Source: Cellulomonas sp. P24
Lineage (GTDB): Bacteria > Actinomycetota > Actinomycetes > Actinomycetales > Cellulomonadaceae
Direction of reading: 5' to 3'
Assembly (NCBI RefSeq): GCF_024704385.1
Contig: NZ_JAJDFX010000002.1
Location: 3,844,001-3,908,000, forward strand
Length of the DNA stretch: 64,000 nt
The position numbers and the translations under genes are program-made. Positions within the stretch are counted from its first letter, which is position 1, and each line of letters begins with the position of its first letter. Under the pieces are notes generated by a model. That model was not told the DNA's origin and did no database searches. It was given only the letters and a program-made list of their open reading frames with translations. This document shows, one piece after another, positions 24,837 to 34,542 of this stretch.

Positions 24837-26302
24837 TCACGTGGGGTCGCTGAACAGCCAGTCGATCGCCTGCCGGGCGGTCCAGCCGTCCGGGTGCAGC
24901 GCCGCGAGCCGTCGTGCGCCGTCGAGATCGGCGCCGAGGGTGACGAGCGCGTCCTCGCTGTAGCCGTCGGCGCGGGTCTGGCCGAGGCCGATGTTGGCGG
25001 TCAGGGAGTTGCACAGGCACGCGCGGCCGTCGGTCTCCGCGGCGACGCCGCCCTTGCGGACGTGCAGGTGGACGGGCTCGGCGGGGCAGCGGTACCCGAC
25101 CGCGCCGGTCTCGCGGACGAACGCCGTCCGGAGGTAGCCGAGATCGCACAGGCGCGGGCGATCGGCGCTGGTGACCGTCTCGGACAGGGTTCCCGGCAGC
25201 TGGGCGACCTTGAACGGGAATCCGGTCGGCGAGGCCAACGCGTCGGTGCGCACCTCGAGGGTGCCGTCGCGCAGGCGCTCATGGAGCTGGTCGCGCAGGG
25301 CAGGCGTGAGACCCGACTCCTCGGCCAGCGCGAAGAGCGTGCCGACCTGGACGCCGACGGCGCCGCTCGCCCGGGCGGCGGCGATCCCCTCGGGCGTGCC
25401 GTAGGACCCGGCGAGCCAGAACGGCAGGCCGACCTCGGCGACCTTCGCGAGGTCGGCGGCGTCCCGGGGGCCGAACACCGGTTGGCCGAGGTCGTCGAAC
25501 GTCGGGCGTCCGCGGGGGGAGCGTTGTGCCCGCCGGCGCGGGGGCCCTCGACGACGAACCCCTCGGGGCGGATGTGGGCGTCGCGGGCCAGGTAGGCGGC
25601 GAGTGCGTGCGCCGAGACGATCGCGAGGAATGCCGGGCGCCGGAGCGTCGGGAGGTCTGCGCCGAGGAGCGCGTGAGGGTCGAGGTCCACCGTGTGGGTC
25701 CCGGCGTCGGCACCGCTGACGTCGACCGGCAGCCGCACCGGACGGTGCTCGGCGAGCTCGTCGAGCAGGTGGGGGATGTCGCGCGGGATGCCGGCCCCCA
25801 TCAGGACGACGTCGACCCCGGCGAGCATCGCCCCGTAGGCGGCGGCCGGGGTGGCCATCTGCACCTTCTCGAGGAAGTTGATGCCGATCGGGCCGTCGTG
25901 ACCGTGCTTCGCGAGCCATACCTCGACGAAGTTGGCGACCACCGCGAGCTCCTGCGCGGCCTGGTTCTGACGGAGCGCGAGCCGCGGGACGGGGGAGTAG
26001 GGGGTGCCGTCCGGGCGGCCGTCGGGCCGGAAGTACCGCTCGAGCACTCGCGCAGCGACCGCGGGGACGGGGAACGCGGCGAGGGCGCGCCGGACGCTGC
26101 CGTCGCTGTCGCCGTCCTGCAGGCGGCGGGCGACCACGAGGTCGAGCGCCGTGCCGGAGACCACCCCGAGGTTGCCGGTGCGGGCGACCTCGGCCGCGAG
26201 GCGCCACGAGGAGACCCCGACGCCCATGCCGCCGAGGATGACGGCGGGCCGGGGGAGGACGGGGGATCGGGTCGTGCGGGACGTGACGGTGGCGGCTGTC
26301 AT
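24837..26302 (-). CDS. Nitronate monooxygenase / 2-nitropropane dioxygenase family, frameshifted
   Basis: The N-terminal 260 residues (VILGGMGVGVSSWRLAAEVA, INFLEKVQMATP, FVVEGPRAGGHNAPP) and the C-terminal 225 (FDDLGQPVFGPRDAADLAKV, FWLAGSYGTPEGIAAARASGAVGVQVGT, CLCNSLTANIGLGQ) lie in different frames. One extra G in the G6 run at 25514-25519 joins them as AGGHNAPPRGRPTFDD, giving 488 residues. The FMN-binding TIM-barrel with AGGH catalytic His fits the nitronate monooxygenase/PfaD-like group; the C-terminal cysteine cluster suggests extra cofactor or metal. Transcribed from a promoter region with repeats at 26321-26355. Substrate unknown. Probably intact in vivo. Confidence 0.83.
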
Positions 26303-26320
26303 GCGAGCACCCTCTCATTT

Positions 26321-26355
26321 CCTACGGTGGCGTAGGTTACTCAACCGTAGGTTAC
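26321..26355. promoter_or_regulatory. Inverted and direct CGTAGG repeats upstream of the nitronate monooxygenase gene
   Basis: CCTACG-GTGG-CGTAGG is a perfect inverted repeat (26321-26336), and CGTAGGTTAC occurs twice (26331 and 26346), 15 bp apart. It begins 19 bp before the ATG at 26302, in promoter position. Probably the site of a TetR- or similar repressor; the protein is not identifiable here. Confidence 0.6.
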
Positions 26356-26563
26356 GCATGTCGGCGACGAACTGGGACCAAGGGCCTAGGGTCGCCGTCG
26401 CGCCGCGATGACCAGCCCGGACGGTCCACGATCGGATCGCAGCTCGGTGCGGACCATGCGCGGAGTGGTCGCCGACGCCCCGCGGCGGGCGCCCTGCTCG
26501 CGCATCGGTGCGCGGTGGAGGAGCGTGGACCCCACGGAGTGAGCACCTCCAGAGGAGGGCATC

Positions 26564-26812
26564 GTGCACGGAGGCCGAGGGTCTGACGGACCGCCACCTC
26601 GCAGGTCGTCGCACAGTGCCGTGCTGGGCGCCGCGCTCGGCGCGGGTGCGGGGTTCGTCGTCGGCGCCGTCGTCTACCTGCTCGTCGGCCCGGTCCTGGA
26701 GAGCAGCACCGGGATCGTGCGTGAGATGCAGGGGCTGCTCTGGAACCTCGTCCCGTTCCTGACCGTCGTCGGGGCGCTCGTCGGCCTGGTGCTCGCGCGC
26801 CGGCGTCGTTGA
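26564..26812 (+). CDS. Small membrane protein, 82 residues
   Basis: Starts at a GTG with AGAGGAGGG about 7 nt upstream, a near-ideal ribosome-binding site that supports it as a real gene. Two membrane helices, AVLGAALGAGAGFVVGAVVYLLVG and LVPFLTVVGALVGLVLA, are joined by a short polar loop (ESSTGIVREMQGLLWN), with an arginine-rich C-terminus. No recognised domain. Neighbours are a divergent nitronate monooxygenase and, downstream, the IclR operon promoter; no coupling is visible. Confidence 0.7.
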   Translation: MHGGRGSDGPPPRRSSHSAVLGAALGAGAGFVVGAVVYLLVGPVLESSTGIVREMQGLLWNLVPFLTVVGALVGLVLARRRR

Positions 26813-26834
26813 CGTCGCGAGAGTGATCGCGCTA

Positions 26835-26870
26835 TGTTCGATCTGAGAACATATGTTCGGCAGACGAACA
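26835..26870. promoter_or_regulatory. Nested TGTTC palindromes in front of the IclR-pcaFIJ operon
   Basis: Three overlapping dyads: TGTTC-N7-GAACA (26835-26851), GAACATATGTTC (26847-26858) and TGTTCG-N5-CGAACA (26854-26870). They lie about 135 bp before the IclR start. The TGTTCG half-sites are typical of IclR-family targets, so autoregulation by the adjacent IclR protein is likely. Two or more dimers could bind cooperatively. Confidence 0.7.
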
Positions 26871-27003
26871 CTCGACGATGACTCGGTGCGGTTCTGCCCG
26901 AGCGCGCACACGGCGTCGACGGTGCTCCCGTCGATCGATCCGGACGCCGTGCTCGGGCGCCCGTGCTCCACGGGTGGAGCGCCTCGAGTCCCCTGGAGGA
27001 CGC

Positions 27004-27846
27004 ATGAGCGAGTCAACGGGTCGGACGCCCGACTTCGTCCAGTCGCTCGAACGTGGGCTGGCGGTGATCCGCGCGTTCGACGCCGCGCACCCGCAGCTGA
27101 CGCTGAGCGACGTCGCGCGCTCGACCGGCCTGACCCGGGCGGCGGCGCGACGGTTCCTCATCACGCTGGTGGAGCTCGGCTACGTGCGGACCGACGGCCG
27201 CCTGTTCGCGCTCCGACCACGCATCCTCGAGCTCGGATACTCCTACCTCTCGAGCCTTTCGCTGCCGGAGGTCGCTCACCCGCACATGGAGACGCTCGTC
27301 GCCGAGGTGAACGAGTCCTGCTCGGTCTCGGTGCTCGACGGCGACGAGGTCGTCTACGTCGCTCGGGTCCCCACCCGCCGGATCATGACCGTCGCGATCA
27401 GCATCGGCACACGGTTCCCCGCCTACGCGACATCGATGGGTCGCGTCCTCCTCGCAGCGCAGCCGGACGCATGGATCGACGCCTATCTCGATCGCGTCGA
27501 CCTCGTCGCGATCACGCCGCGCACCGTCGTGGACCCGGAGAAGCTGCGCACCACCCTCAGACGCACGCGGGAACAGGGCTTCGCCGTCGTCGATCAGGAG
27601 CTCGAGGACGGCCTCCGGTCCCTCGCCGTCCCGCTGCGCGACTCGCACGGCATGGTCGCCGCCGCGATGAACCTCTCGGCGCACGCCAGCCGGGGGAGCT
27701 CCGACGCTATCCGCAAGGAGCTCCTGCCGCCGCTGCTCGGCACCGCCCGGCACATCGAGGAGGACCTCGCGCGCGGCACGTCGCGGCCGGTCCCGGTGCG
27801 CGGGCAGACCACCGACGCCCCGCAGCCGGCAGAGGAGTCGATGTGA
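27004..27846 (+). CDS. IclR-family regulator of beta-ketoadipate genes (PcaR-like)
   Basis: 280 residues. N-terminal winged helix (about 12-75: FVQSLERGLAVIRAFD, TLSDVARSTGLTRAAARRFL) and C-terminal IclR effector domain (VNESCSVSVLDGDEVVYVARV, RFPAYATSMGRVLLA, SLAVPLRDSHG). CTGGAGGA precedes the ATG. It is followed directly, with a 4-bp GTGA overlap, by pcaF, so it belongs to the operon and is expected to respond to an aromatic intermediate such as protocatechuate or beta-ketoadipate (PcaR/PcaU group). Activator or repressor cannot be decided. Confidence 0.9.
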   Translation: MSESTGRTPDFVQSLERGLAVIRAFDAAHPQLTLSDVARSTGLTRAAARRFLITLVELGYVRTDGRLFALRPRILELGYSYLSSLSLPEVAHPHMETLVAEVNESCSVSVLDGDEVVYVARVPTRRIMTVAISIGTRFPAYATSMGRVLLAAQPDAWIDAYLDRVDLVAITPRTVVDPEKLRTTLRRTREQGFAVVDQELEDGLRSLAVPLRDSHGMVAAAMNLSAHASRGSSDAIRKELLPPLLGTARHIEEDLARGTSRPVPVRGQTTDAPQPAEESM

Positions 27847-29039
27847 CCGTCGACGCCTACCTCTACGACGCGATCCGGACCCCCTTCGGCCGGCTCGGTG
27901 GCGCGCTCGCGGGCACCCGACCGGACGACCTCGCCGCCCACGTGATCGCCGAGCTGCTGCGGCGCTCCCCGGCGCTCGACCCGGGGTCCGTCGACGAGGT
28001 CGTCCTCGGCAACGCCAACGGGGCCGGAGAGGAGAACCGCAACGTGGCGCGGATGGCCGCCCTGCTCGCGGGGCTGCCGACGAGCGTCCCGGGGACGACC
28101 GTCAACCGGCTGTGCGGCTCGAGCCTCGACGCGGCCATCATCGGGTCCCGGCAGATCGCGACCGGGGAGGCGGACGTCGTCGTGATCGGCGGGGTCGAGT
28201 CGATGAGCCGGGCGCCGTGGGTGCTCCCGAAGACCGAACGCCCGTACCCGACCGGGGATCTCGCCCTGGCGTCGACCACCCTCGGCTGGCGGCTCGTGAA
28301 CCCGGCGATGCCTGCGGAATGGACGGTGTCGCTCGGCGAGGCGACCGAGCAGCTCCGCGAACGCCACGGTCTGGCGCGAGAGCGGCAGGACGCGTTCGCG
28401 CTGCGCTCGCACCGGCTCGCGGCGCAGGCGTGGGACGACGGGTTCTACGACGACCTCGTCGTCGCGGTCCCCGGCGTCGCGCTCGCCCGGGACGAGTCGG
28501 TCCGCCCGGACACGACCGCGGGCCGGCTCGCCGCGCTGCGCACCGTGTTCCGACCGGAGACGAGCGGGGCGACGGTCACGGCCGGCAACGCGTCCCCGCT
28601 CAACGACGGGGCGTCGGGGGCCGTCCTCGGGAGCGAGCGGGCGGCCGAGCTGCTCGGCAGGGCGCCGATCGCTCGCATCGCCGGGCGCGCGGCGCATGCG
28701 CTCGACCCGCAGCTGTTCGGCTTCGCGCCGGTCGAGGCGGCCAACACCGCGCTCGCCCGTGCCGGCATCACCTGGTCCGACGTCGCGGTCGTCGAGCTGA
28801 ACGAGGCGTTCGCCGCGCAGTCGCTCGCGTGCATCGACGCGTGGGGGATCGACCCGGAGATCGTCAACCGCCACGGCGGTGCGCTCGCGATCGGGCATCC
28901 GCTCGGGGCCTCCGGCACGCGCATCCTCGGCACGCTCGCCCGTGATCTCGAACGGTCGGGGCAGCGGTGGGGTGTCGCGGTCATCTGCATCGGGGTCGGG
29001 CAGGGCCTCGCCGTCGTCCTCGAGAACGTCGCGGGCTGA
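27843..29039 (+). CDS. pcaF: Beta-ketoadipyl-CoA thiolase
   Basis: 398 residues. Thiolase with acyl-accepting Cys in VNRLCGSSLDAA (about residue 90), catalytic His in NRHGGALAIGHPLGASG and the second Cys in VAVICIGVGQG; CIG rather than CGG is a small departure from the common motif. The opening YLYDAIRTPFGRLGGAL and the pcaIJ neighbours indicate the enzyme that splits beta-ketoadipyl-CoA into succinyl-CoA and acetyl-CoA. GTG start overlaps the IclR stop. A general acetoacetyl-CoA thiolase is possible but less likely in this operon. Confidence 0.9.
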   Translation: MTVDAYLYDAIRTPFGRLGGALAGTRPDDLAAHVIAELLRRSPALDPGSVDEVVLGNANGAGEENRNVARMAALLAGLPTSVPGTTVNRLCGSSLDAAIIGSRQIATGEADVVVIGGVESMSRAPWVLPKTERPYPTGDLALASTTLGWRLVNPAMPAEWTVSLGEATEQLRERHGLARERQDAFALRSHRLAAQAWDDGFYDDLVVAVPGVALARDESVRPDTTAGRLAALRTVFRPETSGATVTAGNASPLNDGASGAVLGSERAAELLGRAPIARIAGRAAHALDPQLFGFAPVEAANTALARAGITWSDVAVVELNEAFAAQSLACIDAWGIDPEIVNRHGGALAIGHPLGASGTRILGTLARDLERSGQRWGVAVICIGVGQGLAVVLENVAG

Positions 29040-29043
29040 GGCC

Positions 29044-29736
29044 ATGGTGCAGATCCTCAGCACCGTCGACGAGGCGGTCGCGGACGTCCCGGACGGGGCC
29101 GTCGTGATGATCGGTGGCTTCGGCACGGCGGGCCAGCCGGTCGAGCTCATCGAGGCCCTGCTCCGGCAGGGGGCGCGTGACCTCACCGTCGTCAACAACA
29201 ACGCCGGGAACGGCGACGTCGGCCTGGCGGCACTGATCGGGGCCGGACGGGTCCGACGGATCGTCTGCTCGTTCCCTCGGCAGTCCGACAGTCATCACTT
29301 CGACGCGCGGTACCGGGCCGGGGAGATCGAGCTGGAGCTCGTGCCGCAGGGGAACCTTGCCGAGCGCATCCGTGCCGCGGGTGCAGGGATCGGCGCGTTC
29401 TACACGCCGACCGGTTTCGGGACGCCCCTCGCGGAGGGCAAGGAGACCCGGGAGATCGACGGTCGCCACTACGTCCTGGAGTACCCGCTGCACGCGGACG
29501 TCGCCCTGATCAAGGCTCACGTCGGCGACGCGGTCGGCAACCTCGTGTTCCGCAAGACCGCCCGCAACTTCGGGCCGATCATGGCCGGCGCGGCGCGCGT
29601 CACGATCGCGCAGGTCTCGCGGATCGTGCCGGCGGGCGCGATCGACCCGGAGAACGTCGTGTCTCCGGGGATCCTCACGAGTCGCCTGGTCGCGGTGCCG
29701 GCGGCGCGCACGCCCGAGCCGGAGGAGGGCCAGTGA
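29044..29736 (+). CDS. pcaI: 3-oxoadipate CoA-transferase subunit A
   Basis: 230 residues. Class I CoA-transferase alpha subunit: MIGGFGTAGQPVELIEAL (oxyanion/CoA loop GGFG), NNNAGNGDVGLAALI, ELVPQGNLAERIRAAGAGIGAFYTP-type region. It begins 4 bp after pcaF and overlaps pcaJ by 4 bp (GTGA). With PcaJ it transfers CoA from succinyl-CoA to beta-ketoadipate. Sequence alone does not separate PcaIJ from acetoacetate CoA-transferase (ScoAB); the neighbouring pcaF-type thiolase and IclR regulator favour Pca. Confidence 0.88.
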   Translation: MVQILSTVDEAVADVPDGAVVMIGGFGTAGQPVELIEALLRQGARDLTVVNNNAGNGDVGLAALIGAGRVRRIVCSFPRQSDSHHFDARYRAGEIELELVPQGNLAERIRAAGAGIGAFYTPTGFGTPLAEGKETREIDGRHYVLEYPLHADVALIKAHVGDAVGNLVFRKTARNFGPIMAGAARVTIAQVSRIVPAGAIDPENVVSPGILTSRLVAVPAARTPEPEEGQ

Positions 29737-30371
29737 GACGTGGACTCGATCGGGACGAGCTGGCGGCGGTCGTCGCCCGGGACATCCCGGCAGGCTCGTA
29801 CGTGAACCTCGGGATCGGACAGCCGACCCGCGTGTCGAACTTCCTCCCACCGGGAAGCGGCGTCACGCTGCACACCGAGAACGGCATGCTGGGGATGGGT
29901 CCGGAGGCGCACGGCGACGAGATCGACCCGGACCTCATCAACGCCGGCAAGATCCCGGTCACCGAGCTGCCGGGCGCGTCGTACTTCCACCACGCGGACT
30001 CGTTCGCGATGATGCGCGGCGGCCACCTCGACATCTGCGTGCTCGGCGCCTACCAGGTGTCCGAGCGCGGCGACCTCGCGAACTGGCACACCGGGTCGGA
30101 CGACGACATCCCCGCCGTGGGCGGCGCGATGGACCTGGCGATCGGCGCCAGGGACACCTTCGTCATGATGAGCCTGCTCACGCGCGAGGGCCGCAGCAAG
30201 ATCGTCCCGGTCTGCACCTACCCGCTGACCGGGATCGGGTGCGTGAGCCGCGTCTACACCGATCTCGCCGTGTTCCTGCTCGACGGCACAGGTGTCACGG
30301 TCCGGGAGACCTACGGCATCGGGTTCGACGAGCTCGCGTCCCTCGTCCCGGTACCGTTGCGGCGCGCCTGA
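29733..30371 (+). CDS. pcaJ: 3-oxoadipate CoA-transferase subunit B
   Basis: 212 residues. Class I CoA-transferase beta subunit with catalytic Glu in LHTENGMLGMG and the GIGQPTRVSNFLP loop; GGHLDICVLGAYQVSERGDL-type region matches. GTG start overlaps pcaI. Last gene of the IclR-pcaF-pcaI-pcaJ operon; it converges on a GH3 lipoprotein gene 62 bp away. The upstream ring-cleavage genes (pcaGH, pcaB, pcaC, pcaD) are not in the window. Confidence 0.9.
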   Translation: MRRGLDRDELAAVVARDIPAGSYVNLGIGQPTRVSNFLPPGSGVTLHTENGMLGMGPEAHGDEIDPDLINAGKIPVTELPGASYFHHADSFAMMRGGHLDICVLGAYQVSERGDLANWHTGSDDDIPAVGGAMDLAIGARDTFVMMSLLTREGRSKIVPVCTYPLTGIGCVSRVYTDLAVFLLDGTGVTVRETYGIGFDELASLVPVPLRRA

Positions 30372-30432
30372 GAGCAGGGTCGTCGGAGCGGTGCGTGGGC
30401 GCGGGGCGTCGTCGTCCGACCCTCGCACCCGC

Positions 30433-31811
30433 TCACCGCACGAGGTGCGCCTTCGCCCCGACGACCCGGGCTGCAGCGGCGTCGACGACGGCGGCGAACG
30501 CGGGGTCCGAGCGGGCTCGTTGCACGACCGCCGCGACCATCTCCGGCACCACGTCCGGGCTGTGCGAGGCGAGCACGATGTCGTTCCCTGCCTCGATGGC
30601 CTTCACGGCGCGGTCGCCGGGTGACCACCCGGTGACCTGCGCGGCTGCGGAGAGGTCGTCGGTGATCACGAGCCCGCGGAACCCGAGCGTGTCGCGCAGC
30701 AGGCCCTGGACGACGGCACGGGAGAAGGCCGCGGGCTGCGTCGGATCGATCTGCGCGTAGACGGCCGTCGACGTCATGACGAACGCGGCACCCGCGTCGA
30801 TGCCCGAGCGGAACGCGGCGACCTGGGGGCTGGTGGCGGTCGTGGTGGTGTCGGTCACCCCTGTGGTCGTGTCGGTGTTGGCCGTCGCGCTGCCGAGGCC
30901 GGGGAAGTGCTTGATCGCGACGGCCACACCGGCCTGCTCCATCCCTGCGCTGAACGCGTTCGCGTGCGACGTGACGTCCGCGACGGTGAAGCCGTAGTTG
31001 CGCTGCAGGGCGCCGATCGGGGGTTCGTCGCGGCAGCCGCCGCGTCGGGCACCAGACCCATGACCGGCGCGAGATCGAGGTTCACCCCGGCCGAGGCGAG
31101 CTCCGTGCCCCACTGCACCGCGTGGCCACGCAGGACCTCAGAGGACAGCGTCGACTGGTCGAGGGCGCTCGGGATGTCGGAGAACCCCGGGCCGCGCAGC
31201 ACCTGGACCTTGCCGCCCTCCTGGTCGGTCGCGATGAACATCGGCGTGCTGTGCGTCGTGGCCGGGCCGACGAGGCCGGTGAACAGCTCGACGAGGTTCT
31301 TGACCCGCTGCACGCCGGCGGTGGTGCGGCCCGCGAGGAACACGTTCCCGACGTGCAGGTCACGGACGACCTGGTCGCTGATCGCGGCGTGCGCATGCAC
31401 GTCGACCCCGACCATGAACAGCTGCCCGACCTTCTCCTCGAGCGACCAGCCCGCCACCGGGTCCGGCGGGTTCGACGGTGAGGGAGCGGCGGTCGGGGTG
31501 GGCGTCGAGGGGGAGCTCGTCGCGGGAGGCGGCGAGCCTGTCGTCGACGGCACTGACGTGGCCGAGGAGAGAGGCGAGATCGGGGCGCGACCGATGGTCG
31601 GCGCGCACGCGGCGATCGAGAGAACGATGGTGACGGCGACGCAGCCGCGAGTGACGGAGCCGCTGAGAACAGTCAGAAGGTCTCCCAGGTACGGAGGTCT
31701 CGTCAGGCTACCCGACGGCCGTCGACGGGGCGTGCGCCACGGCCGTGGTCGGCGGTGCCGGCTGGGAGGGGTGCCAGGTCCGGTCGGTATGTTGACGCCA
31801 TGCCACGACAC
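30433..31811 (-). CDS. GH3 beta-N-acetylhexosaminidase-like lipoprotein, frameshifted
   Basis: Two frames combine to one GH3 protein of about 459 residues. The N-terminal frame has a lipobox-like IAAC after a hydrophobic stretch, a Pro/Ser/Thr linker and the barrel start (WSLEEKVGQLFMVGVD, FIATDQEGGKVQVLRG, LDLAPVMGLVPDA). The other frame continues with GALQRNYGF, IKHFPGLGSA and the nucleophile motif VITDDLSAAA. An extra C in the C5 run (G5 at 31019-31023 on +) gives NPPIGALQRNY. No good start codon lies near the signal peptide; the first ATG (31811) leaves an odd 46-residue leader, so the start is doubtful. Probable peptidoglycan-recycling hexosaminidase (NagZ-like). Confidence 0.8.
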
Positions 31812-31900
31812 GCAGCGGGCGACCGGCCGCCCCGTCCCGGCATGACCGGGCTGACCGGCACGGCTGCCGAGACGGTGGCGTGCCCGGCGGGTGCGGCGGC

Positions 31901-34542
31901 ATGAGGCGGCTCGTGCGGCGGCGCTGGTGGATGCTGGCCGCAGTCGTTGCCATCGTCGCAGGGGCAGGCGTCGCGGCCACCGTGAGCGCGACCCCGTCGA
32001 TCGTCACGCGGGACCGGATGGTGGCGGGTACTCCCGAGCAGGGGACACCGGTCGAGCTCGACACCACCCTGTACGTCCCAGCGCGCACGCCGGCCCCCGC
32101 GGTGCTGCTCGCCCACGGCTTCGGCGGGTCGAAGACCGACCTCGACGCAGAGGCGCGCTCGCTTGCCGAGCACGGCTACGTCGTCCTCACCTACACCGCG
32201 CGCGGCTTCGGGCGGTCCGGAGGGCTGATCCACCTCGACGCGCCGGACTACGAGGTCGCAGACGCGAAGGACCTGGTGTCCTACCTCGCGACGTTGCCGG
32301 AGGTGCTCACCGATGCCATGGGGGACCCGCGCGTCGGCGTCGCGGGGTCGTCCTACGGTGGGGCGCTCGCGCTCCTGCTGGGCGCGTACGACCCGCGCGT
32401 CGACGCGATCGGTGCCGACATCACGTGGAGCGACCTCACGCAGGCGCTGTTCCCGAACGGGGCAGGCCCGCAGCAGGGGGGTGCGACCGGGGTGTTCAAG
32501 AAGATGTGGGCCTCCGAGCTCTTCGCCTCGGCGTCGTCGCCCGTGCCGGGGACGTCGTCGGGAGCCTGCGGGAGGTTCGCGCCGGACCTCTGTGCGGCGT
32601 ACCAGGAGGCGGCGCAGACCGGACAGCCGGACCCGTCACTGGTCTCCCTGCTGCGTGCGTCGAGCCCGATCGGTGTGCTGGACCGGATCACCGCGCCGAC
32701 CCTGATCAGCCAGGGGGAGGACGACTCCCTGTTCACCCTTGCCCAGGCGGACGAGAACGCGACGGGCATCGCGGCGCACGGCACACCCGTGCGGGTGGTC
32801 TGGCGCTCCGGCGGGCACGACGGCGGGACGTCGACGGCCGATCTCGTGACGGCTCTCGAGGGGTGGTTCGACCCGGTGCTCCTGCACGGCGCCCGACCGG
32901 CCGGGTCGTTCGACATCGCCGTGCCAGGCACCGGGATCTCCTCGGCAACGGGTCGGGCCGTCGCCGAGACCCTGCACGCCACCGACGGCTACCCGAGCAG
33001 GCGGACCGACAGCGTCCAGCTCACCGGGGCGCCGCAGACGGTTCAGGCACCGGCCGGGGAGTCCCGGCGGCGATCAGCTCGGTCCCGGGGGTCGGCAGCC
33101 TGCTGACTGCCGCGGCATCGGTCGGCGGGTCGTCGAGGGTCTCGTCGATCCCCGGCCAGGTGGCACGCTTCGCCTCGGCCCCGCTCCCGACCGCGATGCT
33201 CGTCGCTGGTGGGTCCACGGTCACGCTCGACGTCACCGCGCTCGGCCCCGTCGGTCCCGTCGGCCCCGTCGGCCCTGCGGCCTCGGCACCTGCGGCGGCC
33301 GCCGGCACCGGCTCGGACCTCGCGACCGCCACCCTGTTCGCCTCCGTCCACCTGGTCGGTGTCGGGGGGACGGACTCGCTGCCGGCCGGTCTGGTCGCAC
33401 CGGTCCGCCTCACCGGGCTCAGGCCGGGGGTTCCGCAGACGGTGACGATCACCCTCCCGTCGGTCGTGACCAATGTGCCCGCGGGGGACCGGCTCGTCGT
33501 CGAGGTCGGCACCACCGACCTGGCCTACGCGCTTCCGACGGCGCCTCGTGCGTACTCGATCGCGCTGACCGACGGCGTCCTCTCGGTCGCGACCGTCGAC
33601 GGGCGGATCGTCCGCAGCGGGCACCCGTGGATCTGGTTGCTGACCGGTCTCGCCGCGATCGCGCTGCTGGTCGTGGGCGTGACGGCGGCCTCGGCCGGTC
33701 GCCGGCGCCGGCGGACGGCGGCACGCGATCTCGCCCACGTGCCGGTGGCGGTCGACGGCCTCGTCAAGCAGTACGGGGACGGCTACCGGGCTGTCGACGG
33801 CGTGACGTTCCGGGTCGAGGCCGGGCAGGTCGTCGGTCTGCTGGGTCCGAACGGGGCCGGCAAGACCACGACGCTCCGGGTGCTCATGGGGCTGATCCGG
33901 CCGACGTCGGGAACAGTCCGCGTGTTCGGTGAGCTCGTCGAGGCCGGGGCTCCCGTGCTCTCGCGGATCGGTTCGTTCATCGAGGGCCCGGGTCTGCTGC
34001 CGCACCTCTCGGGTCGGGACAACCTGCGGCTCTTCTGGGAGGCCACCGGGCGTCCGGCGGGCGACTCCCAGCTCGACACCGCACTCGAGATCGCGGGCCT
34101 CGGGGAGTCGGTCGACCGGCTGGTCAAGACCTACAGCCAGGGCATGCGCCAGCGGCTCGCGATTGCCCAGGCGATGCTCGGCCTGCCGGAGCTCCTCGTC
34201 CTCGACGAGCCGACCAACGGTCTCGACCCGTTGCAGATCGCGGAGATGCGCGAGGTGCTCCGGCGCTACACGACCACGGGGCGCACCGTCGTCATCTCGA
34301 GCCACCTGCTGGCCGAGGTGGAGCAGACCTGCACCCATGTCGTCGTGATGCACAAGGGCCGCCTGGTCGCGGTCGGCTCGGTCGCGGAGATCGCCGCCGC
34401 GGGCCGAATGCAGCTCGCCGTCGACGACCCCGCACGGGCCGTGCAGATCCTGGCGGCCGCCGGCGTGCCGGCCGAGGCGGTCCCCGCCCGGCGATCGCTC
34501 GAGGACATCTTCATCGAGATGGTGGGGCAGGACCATGACTGA
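31901..34542 (+). CDS. Alpha/beta-hydrolase fused to ABC transporter ATPase, frameshifted
   Basis: With the shift corrected, 880 residues. N-terminal signal-anchor helix (11-30), an extracytoplasmic CocE/X-Pro-peptidase-like hydrolase with Ser151 (VAGSSYGGAL), acidic residue in QGEDDSLF and His in SGGHDGG, a beta-rich C-terminal extension, a second membrane helix (HPWIWLLTGLAAIALLVVGVTA), then a cytoplasmic ATPase: Walker A LLGPNGAGKTTTLR near 648, signature YSQGMRQR, Walker B LLVLDEPTNGLDP. The hydrolase frame closes after GTG... at 33106 unless one G is added to the G4 run at 33056-33059 (QAPAGGVPAAISS). Coupled to the permease gene by an 8-bp overlap. Confidence 0.85.

Noticed and set aside
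26400-26563. Short protein gene in the gap before the 82-residue membrane protein
   Set aside because: Open frames on both strands lack a ribosome-binding site and have atypical, Arg/Ser-rich composition.
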